64,000 nucleotides of DNA, from positions 2,894,001 to 2,958,000 of the forward strand of contig OY855912.1 in assembly GCA_963693305.1 (NCBI GenBank), in the 5' to 3' direction. Below are positions 1-10,600 of this stretch, piece after piece. This DNA is from Meandrina meandrites (Eukaryota; Cnidaria; Anthozoa; Scleractinia; Meandrinidae). The stretch's first letter is position 1. Each line of letters begins with the position of its first letter. The notes below the pieces were generated by a model. The model was not told where the DNA came from and searched no databases. It was given only the letters and a program-made list of their open reading frames with translations. The position numbers and the translations under genes are program-made.

Positions 1-438
1 ACAGACTTGCGTTGGGTGGCCATATGTACTCGCAAGTCTACTCGCAAGTGCACGCAAGTTGTCAAAAAGCCATTTAAATGCTACTGCGCGCGCTGTAATA
101 TTCGCTTAGGAATCAAAAGGTTCCTTTTCCTTACCTGGGACATCCTGTAGTGTTCTAATGACATGCAAAGTACGTTGAGACAGATCACCATGGCTATGGT
201 TAAATCCCAGTACAGATGCAGGCAAATGTCATGAATGCGCCGGCGCCAAGCCCTGTAACTTTCGTAATATGTGCGGTCTAGGTCTGAAATAATTAAACCA
301 CAAAAGAAATAAATGAAGAGAATGAGCTATTAAAAGGTAGAGGAAGGGTAAAGAAGCCACAATCGATAAACGGCCTTTTGTAAAGAGCAAACGAGCAAAC
401 GGACGGATAAACAAACGAATGAATTGGCTAGTACGTAC

Positions 439-3400
439 CTTCTTCATTCTTATTCTTTGCCTTTTCCAGTAATTTCCTTTGTGTGCTCTGCTTTTCCTCG
501 TCCTCTAGTCTTTCACGAGAACGCTCAAAGTTTTCCACGACCACCCCCACAATCATGTTTAGCACAAGGAAGCCTCCTATCATAAGGAAAGGAATGAAAT
601 ACGCCAGTCTCCACTCCCCGTAGTTCTTGATGGGCTGAAAAATGTACAAAGCATTCCATCGAAAAGGTAAAAGCTATTTTAAACTTTGGTTTGGACTTTT
701 TGTGAAAGCTGTATTGGTTCAAATTTGCCTAGTGGAGCTATACCAACAATGTTGCGATATTGTCTACGCGATCCACAGCAACAAACTATTTGCGCAGCAA
801 ACTATTTGCGATTTCAAACACTTTGGCCAAAGGGTTTTGCATTCTTTCCTTGGGTTTTATACTTAATGGATTGTTTATTGGTTTGCATTTCCGTGACCTA
901 TATATGTTCTCTGATAACAGCCAGTGCTTCCTATTTTTAGCCCCCAACCATTTAACCATTTGGATAGCAGTTTCTTTACCGATTTTAAATGTCAATGAAA
1001 AAAGACAAACTTTTGTACCTGTTTGTCGATTCCAACTGCATCAATACCATTGTGCATTATTTCTACCCATCCATCTCGTGTGGAAAATACAAAGAGGGTT
1101 ATCAATGCCTGCAAATAAAAGACACTAATATGGCAAACTAACACTTTGGAAAACGACATACGAAGAAAGCAAATGCACCTATATATGAAATATAATCCTT
1201 TACAAACCAATCAATCGAATAAATCGACTTTGTTTAACGAGGGTTGCACGTAATGAGTCTTCCGACTGACAAACCTGTGGCCCTCGGATTCCCGGATTGA
1301 ATTTAAAAATAAAATAAAATAAAATTTGTATTGTATTGTAATTGGAATTTAGAAGGGTTGGCTTTTGTGGAGGAAGGAAAACCGGAGAACTCGAAGAAAA
1401 ACCCTCGGAGCAAGGACGAGAACCAACAACAAACTCAACCCACATATGACGCTGGGTCCCGGAATCGAACCCAAGCCACATTGGTGGGAAGCGAGTGTTC
1501 TATAACCACTACGCTATCCTTGGAAGTCCGAGTTCAAAAAATGAAAAGTTAACTGATTTGCAAGCACTTTAAATAAGATACAACTATGAAATTACCTTGG
1601 GTAAGTTGTCAAAATTGTACATGTGATTTTCCCATCGACCACTGCTATTCAGACACTCAATCTTGTCTGTCACATGGATTTTGTTGCCTTCGCAGTAATG
1701 AAATGTGCCCTTGAAAATCTGAAAGGAATTATAAAATATAAATATTTTAAATGGTACTCTTACAAATGGTACTCTCACATATGCAAATCAACCCGTCTGT
1801 AATGTCTTACCCTCAGTTTGGTGAAAACTATAGAGCGTTTTCATGTGACGTCACGGTAGCCATATAGGTGTTCCAAAACAAAGACACGGCGGCCATATTG
1901 GTGTACCAAGTCATTTCTTCGGGAATTAAACTCTATTTTTATGCAAAAATCGTGTTTTGTTTTAGTAAGCCAATATGGCCGCTGGTCACGTGAGTGAAAA
2001 CGCTCTATACATTTCTATTTGGCCGTGACCACGTGACTACAAACAAATATTTTTTTCTTGGGCCACCGACAAATTACAGCAGTTTCTTCAGAACTAATCT
2101 GGGGCCCCTAGTGAAACGGTCATTTTCGAATCGAAGAAACACGGCAAAACCCAAAATGTTGTATTCGAACATGAAAAACACTCACCTGAACTCCTAATAT
2201 TCCAAACATCACGAAGAAAATGACGGCGATCATAACGGTCTTTCCAGTTGGTTTCAATGAGTAAAGGAGAGTTTGAACCACCAACTTCAAGCCCGGGGCT
2301 CGCCGAATCATCCTAATTATATTTGACAAAGTTAGTGTAGGACAAAGAAATTAATTAATCAATGAGCTCGCCAGAGAAGTCATTGATATTACTGATTAAG
2401 TGAATAAATACTACTTATTAACCGAGAGTGAGGTCATTACAGGCAAATCTCAGACCGAGGCCTTGATGTAGTGACCGAGCGAGAGCGAGGTCAATACATC
2501 AAGGCTGAGGTCTGAGATTTCCCTGTAATGACCGAACGGACGAGGTTAATAAGTTATTTATTATATGGCCTTTTTAGCGCTGAAAAAAGGGAAACGTTTT
2601 TCAATATCCGCTTGCGCGCGCAAGACAAGAAAATCTTGCCCGCTCATCAGCCAATCAGAGCGCGCGTACTATTGTAGCCATATAATAATGGGTGATCATA
2701 TGCTTGAAGTGATTCATTTTGATACGATTTATTTTGACAGTCGCCGTGGCTTTTCAGTATGCAGATTTCAATGTAAATTACTTCACAGACTTACCTCAGT
2801 GGTCTTAGAGTCCTCAGCGCCCTGAAAACCTTGAGAGCTCCGAGTACTTCCGGTGCTGCGACAGGACTGTACGTAATGATGACGTCAATCCAGGAAACAA
2901 GCACAAGAATTCCATCTAGAACATTCCAACTGTCCTTCAAGTAGGTTCCAGGGCCCAGAACTAAACCATGAGCTACAATCTGTGCGTTTTTACGAAGATA
3001 AGACGTCCTTCGTTAGATCGTACTCCTTCTTTAATTAGAAGTGCATGCACCTCGTCTCTCTAACTTGAATAATATGTTTGTATATCGTTTTTCAGAATTT
3101 AACAGAAATGGCGGGCGTGATGCACACATGAGAGGAAGTTTGGAAGATTTGAAAGTCTGTATTTTCGAGTTCTCCGTGTCCTAAATTTTCTCCACTGTTT
3201 TTGACACGTCATAATAGTGTCCACATAGCCTTACGCAAGATAAGTTGCTAAGCAGGCAATGCGTGCGAGCGCGCAATATAAAATAAAAACTTAAAAAAAT
3301 CGAATCAGCACGAAATTGCATTTGACTAGTTACTTTTAGTCAGTACTTGCTGAAATGGACTAAGGAATTCTTTACATAAACTCACCTTCATTATCATTTC

Positions 3401-4635
3401 AAGGCTGAAAATGATGGTCAAAATCAACATTGCGATGTCAATTATTCGACGTTTCTGCCGAACGAGAATAAACCGAAAAAATAGACATGTGAAAAATATT
3501 GCAGGTTTAAAATTGCAACGATAGATTATCTTATATGACTTTATGTAGTATCGTCGTATATTTTTACGAGTCTTGCAGTATTTTGGCAAACCTTTAGGGC
3601 GAGTCAAAATACAAATGACGAGTAAAAATGTACAGCGATACCATACACTAAGATGTCTAATGAGAGATTTATTATCCAACGTTTTCTTTCCCCATAATGC
3701 TTACTTCTCGCAAGCCGTTTTCAAGAGGAATATGGAACCATTCTTGTCCCCATAGCCCTTTTCGCTTCTCTTAGCCGGCGGGGCCTTGGCACGAGAAACG
3801 AAGGGCTCTGGGGAAATAAGATTCTTGAATTAATTCGAATTTTTTTGATTGGCTGTTTGAAACAAAGAAATCTTGAGCGGAAGTAAAAAACGCCATGTCT
3901 GTCCCACACAGTGATTAGAAACATCACGACTGCATACATGAAGACCGGAAGTCCTAGAAAATAGGACTGGAAATCCTGTGTCTCCAGAGCCCTTCGTTTT
4001 TCGTGCCAAGGCCCCGCCGGCTAAGAGAAGCGAAAAAGGCTATGGAGACGAGAATGATATGGAACCTGCTTAACCAGTCTTGTGGAGTACAAATATCGTG
4101 ATATATTTGTACTCGCTTCGCGCGTTATTTGTACTCCACGAAGCGAAGTTGGATAATAAAATCAATGAACGTCCCGACTTTATTGCACTTGTCGGGAAGT
4201 CGCAAAAGTCTTTAAGATCAGTGGGAAAGCCCAACGAGAGATTACCTGGTGACCTGATGGGATGTTGGGTTCTTCTAGTCCCAGGACTACGCAGCTTGTT
4301 AGAATGAAAAACAGAACAACGTAGTCAAAGTACTTGTGCTCACACACAGCAGTTAGAAATCGACGAAGTCTGCAAGGAAGATCAATAAGTTAAATCAAGT
4401 AGACGGTACAATCAACTACATCGCTCATAAAAGCGGTGACCTCTTTAAGGCGAAAAGTCGAAATTTCCGTTGTATAATCACAAAAAGGGCGATCTCAGTA
4501 TTTCTGGCTGATTAGGCAAAATGCAAAAGAGTATAGCCAAAGACACGTATCGCCTTACCTGTTTGAAGGAGAAAACAAAAACAGAGACCAGTCTGATCGT
4601 ATTTCTGTAGCCTTCATACTCTTTCTTTTCCTGGC
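439..4635 (-). CDS. Cav3: Cav3 II-III linker end and domain III exons
   Basis: Eight exons. 4635-4559 encodes the end of the linker; the correct frame reads [13 protein letters not shown], the conserved lead-in to domain III. 4369-4246 encodes S1 ([16 protein letters not shown]). 3454-3386 encodes part of S2. 2979-2795 encodes S2-S4 ([28 protein letters not shown]). 2312-2186 encodes the S4-S5 linker and S5 ([20 protein letters not shown]). 1718-1596 encodes the extracellular loop ([19 protein letters not shown]). 1108-1019 encodes the filter [20 protein letters not shown]. 634-439 encodes S6 and the start of the III-IV linker ([20 protein letters not shown]), which ends at a GTACGTAC donor. 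Confidence 0.88.
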
Positions 4636-7600
4636 CTTCAACACAAGCAACAAAACATTTATTTAATAACATCTTGTGTCTAAATAAATCTTTTACCCCA
4701 TTTACACCAGCAAAACATGTTTGGTTAAACCAGGTTTAACAAGATGAAAATCTGCGTCAGAAAACAGAAACACAGAATTGTACATAGGGTTCAGGTAAAC
4801 TCGAACTTCTTTTTTTATATTGCGCTAAATTTCAACTCGACAAACATCAGTGAGCAACTTTTATGAAGAAAGTAATTTTAAAACGTGTTTAACTAAACAA
4901 CTTTTAAATAAACGGATTTTAGCTTTTGCGCGAATGGCGTACAAGGCGCGCACCAAACATGGTGGCCCTGGCCTATTAATATTACCACAACCACAACCAC
5001 AACTAACACCATATATTGGATCATATTGAAGAGGCCCATACTAAAGTAAAAACTGGCCGTAATAACGAGGGGGCTTATCAACGAAGTGGTCTGTAGCAAG
5101 GTTCGTAAAAGAGCAATTTAGTTCATGCCTTCTAATGGCTCCAGCGGGGACTCCACTTGAACTTCAACGCCGTCTTTTAGGTGTTCCCCACTCAATATCC
5201 GCGAGCAACCTAGGTTGACTCCCTTCAAATATCGGGGCAGCGTTCTACAGGATATCAAAATGTGTATTTTTTAATTCCCTTACAGGTCGTGTAGTTGAGT
5301 TTTTACCAACGATTTCTGGTTTATCCCTTGGCAATGTTTTCTCATTCTAGAGGATAAGACATAGCGAGCTACGTGTTAGCAATGGATGATCTTTGACAAA
5401 CTGGGGGCGTAGCTGAGACTCTAAGACTTTCCAAAGGGGGGGGGGGGGGGGGGGTGGGGGTGGAGTCACCCAGGGTACTTTCTTGGTTTACTGCAGATTG
5501 TCGGTCCTGAAAATGGAGTATGTAACTACCTAGCTTTTTCGCCACCTGAATTATAAAGTTTGTATGTTGTTTATCTCACAATGGAAAAGGGGGGGGGGGG
5601 GGGGGGAGTCACGGGCGTTCCAGGACTCCCCCTTGGCCACGCCCCGGCAAAACTATAGAACTATAGAAACGTTTTAATTCGATTCGATTTTCGGTGGTTT
5701 CCAACATGTATCGAAAGGTGACAAGGGCCATGGAATACTTATTGCACTCCTGATTTGTTTCATTATGTGACTTGTGTTCAGGTGGAGCTGAACCGCCTAC
5801 CCAGTCATCTCGTTTGTCCTCGTAACGGAAGAGAGTCGAGGGAGAATTTGCTTTGCTAAATCTATAACAGAAGGGATGAAACGTGAAGCTAATATTGAAA
5901 CTGATTGCCCAGAAACGGTTAACTTGATGTTTTGTTTGTTTTTACGTACAACCGTCATAACAATATCGCTCAAGTCAACTGTGATAAATCTTTTCCAATC
6001 TTTATAGTTTACCTCTGAATCTGTGAACCCTTCTACAAGTACGGCAACCAGCATGTTAAATAACGCGTAATAACCAACAGCCATTAGTGCGATGAAATAC
6101 AGCGCTGCCCATTTGTTTGTTGCTCGCATGCCATCACACATCACTTGATTCCAGTTTTCCTGAGTTAAGATCTGTTGATAAGGAAAAAACCTTTATCTAA
6201 GAGGTAAAATAGTGCGCGGTCACAAAAAAGTCATAGGTAGAAGTGTGCTGAGACCGGTGGTGGAATCTGTTGCCACGGAACTTTGAAGTCAGTTTTGGTG
6301 GTTTTTTGACGCCATGGAAAAACCAAGAAATCCAAATGGCGGATCCGAGGTGAGGACTGTTCGGAAACCTAGCGTATGACGTCTTCACGTCTTATGGTTA
6401 AGGAATTACTTTTGCACATGCCACATACTCTCCAAGATTCATTGTTGTTGTTAAACACTTTTGTAGCTACGGAGGGGCTGGTCGGAATGCCCCTCCTCAT
6501 CCACGCTCAAAGGACCAAAAAAGCCTGGTTTGAGCAGAGTTAATAATGCTGTTCTGCCAAAGACACATAATACTTAAAATAATACACTAATGCAACAGTT
6601 TTAATTGTGTAACTAGATAAGAATCGAAGAGTTTGAGGCTAAACGTGGGCATCGCATGCGAAAGCAGTAGAAACGACGCAGTTACGTTTCGTGTGAAAGT
6701 GTGTAACGACCCGCTTACCTGAAAGACTGCTATCGTCGCCCAAAGGAAGTTGTCAAAGTTGCTCCGCGAGGTCTGCTCTATTCCTTCAGCGTTTTTAAAA
6801 TTAAACTTTCCACCAAACAAATTCATCCCCAGGATTGTAAACGCAAACATAAAAAGAAACAACAGACCGAAAAACGTCATCACGCTGGTTATGGTTTTGA
6901 CGACGGCTAGTAGCTGGCTCTTAACCGGTTTGACCAGTTTGAAAATACGGAGTAATCGAATACTCCGAAATATTGAAAGGCCTGAATGTCCTTTGATGAG
7001 GAGGATTTCACATACACTGCGAATGTAGAGAAAAGATAAATATTATTAATAGCCAATGTAATGGTTTCACCATATCTTCCAATTTGGTTATAACAGGCTA
7101 GAATTAACTAGGAAGAATAAATAACGTCGAGAAAATGAAGACATTTAACGGGCATACCTTACAATAACAATTATGGCATCGAACACATTTTGTCCTTTAC
7201 TTAGGTACGCGGTTACACCATATCCCAGCAACTTTATCGTCATTTCAGCGCCAAAAATGGACACAAACATGATATTTGTTGTCTCCAAAGCTACGGTTAG
7301 ACTTTCAGGCTGCAAAGAAATAATCGTATTTCTGAAACTTTCACGTCTCATTGTAAAAACTAAAATTTTGAACTGTTTTCGGGATTTTCCGAAGTTAAGA
7401 AACCTATCAAAAAGAAATTATCAAAATGGCAGATCGTTTAAAAAAGAAAAACGATCCGCCATTTTGATAACATTTTAATAACAGCCTGAAGAAGACCAGT
7501 AGAACTGGTCGAAACGTCGTTTTTTAACCTCGGAAAATCCCGAAAACAGTGCTAAGAAATGCTTTGCAAGTTATTTGTAACGCAATTGCTTCAACCTATG

Positions 7601-10600
7601 ATTCAGTCTCACTTTGGATCTCGTTCTATGAATTTTGCATCTCGTTGTGACAGAACGCATTTTCTAGAATAGAATAGGCTGAGATTTTTGTATGGAGCGA
7701 AAGAAAAAGGCCGGAAAATCACTCACTCTGCTGGCGTTTTATTTCGTTTCTGCGCGTTGAAACCTCTTACTGAGGTTTACTGACTTGAAAATTCTCACAA
7801 TGAAGCCGCAAGAGTGGAAAATAACTTTATCCTTCATAATGTTAAGGGGAGAATTTGCCTTAAATCAAATGCTCTAAACTACTACCTGGAGAAATGCATG
7901 GACACTAAGGAGAGCTTTTATGCTAAACTTTAGGGCAAAATCCTACCTGTTCGTAATGCTCAAGACCCATGCAAATCATGTTTAACAAAATGGCACTCAT
8001 GATAAAAAACGTAAACTGCTTTTTCTCGGTAATTTTCCTGCAAAGAGTCCTCAACCTCTGCCAAGCTCCATGATTCAGAGTGACGTCATTATTTGCACTT
8101 TGGTTTAAGATAACTAGGCTTGAAAACGTATTATCTTTAGTCTGTGCAGAAATATGCGGCCGTTTCAATGAAGGCCTGCTGTAGGCGCCCTTGAGTTGGC
8201 AGTGAACGTTTTGCCTCTCCAGTGTCAAATCCTTGTTTTCCGCTGAAGGTCCAGTTTCTTTTTCCTGTGATACTCTTCCATGCGCATGCTGTGGCATAAT
8301 TTTCACTGACACTCGTGTGGACGCAGAGGCTTCATATCCAGAACTCGAACTTTTACTGCTTGTGCTGTTGCTTGACGAAAATGCAAAGAAACCGGTGGTT
8401 GGTGAAGGAATGTTTAACGTCACGCTTGTCTTAGATTGTGCAACGCTCTCGTCGATGGAAGCGATTGAGGAAGTTTCAGCGTTAATTGAAGGAATCTTTG
8501 AGCAAACATAGGTTTTCGAGCTTTTTATAAAGGGTTGCTCTGGTGGGGTAAGGAAATTTTGAAACACTCCAGGATCTTCGACCCTGGAAAAAGAAGGCAA
8601 TACTTGATCATTTTTAACTGTCATTGTTGGCACCTCTGACGATGAGAAAGAGTCAGGGTCACTAACTGTGGAAGCCTGTACAAAGCAGTTGCACAAATGT
8701 CGACACAAATTATAGTGATGATGATAGCAGTGACGATTGCGATGAACGCGTTCCTCTTCTTGAAACTTTGAGTTGCAAAGCTTTAGGATAAATCTAAATA
8801 GGTTTCTCAGAGGCATTAGCAAGTTGAGTGGCGATTCATCTTTGTTGTTTTCCAGTAGTTCTATCTCACGCGCTTTGGTTTCCTGGAATTGCATGGTGAT
8901 TACCACAAGGAATAAGTTCACAAGGAAGAAAGAACCGATCTAGAAATTAAAAGAAGTAAATAACGATCGATCAATCAAGGAAGCAAGCAAGAAAAAAAAT
9001 GCATTGGTTAATTAATTATAACTGATAGACCTATCGGTTTTTTCTACGGAGCGAAGGAGGGAGGTAAAGAGTGAGGGGGCGAAAGAAGTTCTAAAAACGG
9101 GAAGGAACTAAAAGAGAAACTACAGAAACTTGAGGATCTTAATACTAGGGCTTCATATCAATTAATTACTTGGGCGTCTAGTTTTTTGTACGTGAAGTAT
9201 TGTTTCACTTACCATTACGAGTGCAAAAAAGTATATCCAGTTCCAAAAGCTGTGAGCATCTTGGACAAAATACATGATATCTGACCATCCCTCCAGGGTA
9301 ATAACCTGTTAAAATCAGTGGCCATTCATGAGGTAAATTTTGCGCGATAAATGGGAGAGAAATAATGATCGTCACATTTGAATTTTGTGACAATTTCCTC
9401 ACCTGAAAAATTGCGATCCATGCGATACCGATATTATCAAACGATGTTGTGTCAAATAATGGGTTTGGTCCGTTAGGTGTGCAGTTGATATAGTACTGAT
9501 TCCAGTTTACACAGACTGAGTTATTCACAACTGAGTTATTTTCAAAGAAACCATGGCACTCGGTTTCGCCCAGGTAATACGGTTTGATATCAGAACACTC
9601 CCTTGTGCCGTGATCTTCTTTTGCAGAGCAGACAAAATCTGTATCATGCAAGGATGGTTGGTAAAACGTTGATCTGTTATATCTGAAAGCATAAAGAAAA
9701 GAAATCCTAAACACTAACTATAGACCATTTTAACCCTATTCAGACCGGGCTTTTTTGGATCTTTTCAGACCGGGGGGGGGGGGAGGATTCCGCCCCCCCC
9801 CCCCCCCTCCGTAACTTCAAGAATATTTAAGCAATCGCAATGAAACTAGCAGGATATATAGTATGTCCAAAAATCTATCTTTTTATATACGTCACGGGCG
9901 GTGATCACGTCACATCACGTGACAATTACATCATAATGTCAAAACAGCCGCCATCTTGGATTTCAAAATTTTTCCAACACATCAGAAAACCGCCCAAAAT
10001 TACTGAAAAATACTCAAAATCAATAAAACAGTGCAAAAAAAAAAACCTAAAAGAGGTGAAAATAGTTGAATTAAAGTTAATTTTTATTAATGGAAACACA
10101 AAAATTACAAATTTGGAAAAACATGTCTGCCAAAATGACGTTGCCATGGTAACGTCAAGTTCCAGACACAACAACCTATCCTACCAATTTATCCCCAGAT
10201 AAATTTTAGAAAAACTCGTAACGTTTGGCAGCGTTTGGTTGAATCTTGAAAAAGTTGTAAACGTTCAAAATCAGCGCGGGCACTTTCCGCCCCCCCCAGT
10301 CTGGATGGGGTTAAATTGATTATTTTCAAGTTTAAATGATAAATAAAGTACAAATAATAGTCCGCAAAACTATCTCGATAGTTTTGAACCTACAAAATTA
10401 ATCTGAATCTGGTGCTAAAAATACTACGATTATTAATGGTAATAGGACTGAGTGGAGTTCAATTCGATCTAAAATTACAAGAGTGATTAACAAAATCGGA
10501 CGACCGCGTTGCAGGAGTCCGATTTGCTAAAACAAGAGAATGCTTACAGACATAATTGAACGACACGAAGTCCTATTATCAATTCATCATAAGCATAACA

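Noticed and set aside
4478..4672. Minus-strand frame [22 protein letters not shown] as Cav3 coding
   Set aside because: It is the wrong frame of the exon at 4559-4635. The frame that reads [13 protein letters not shown] matches Cav3 and the phase of the next exon.
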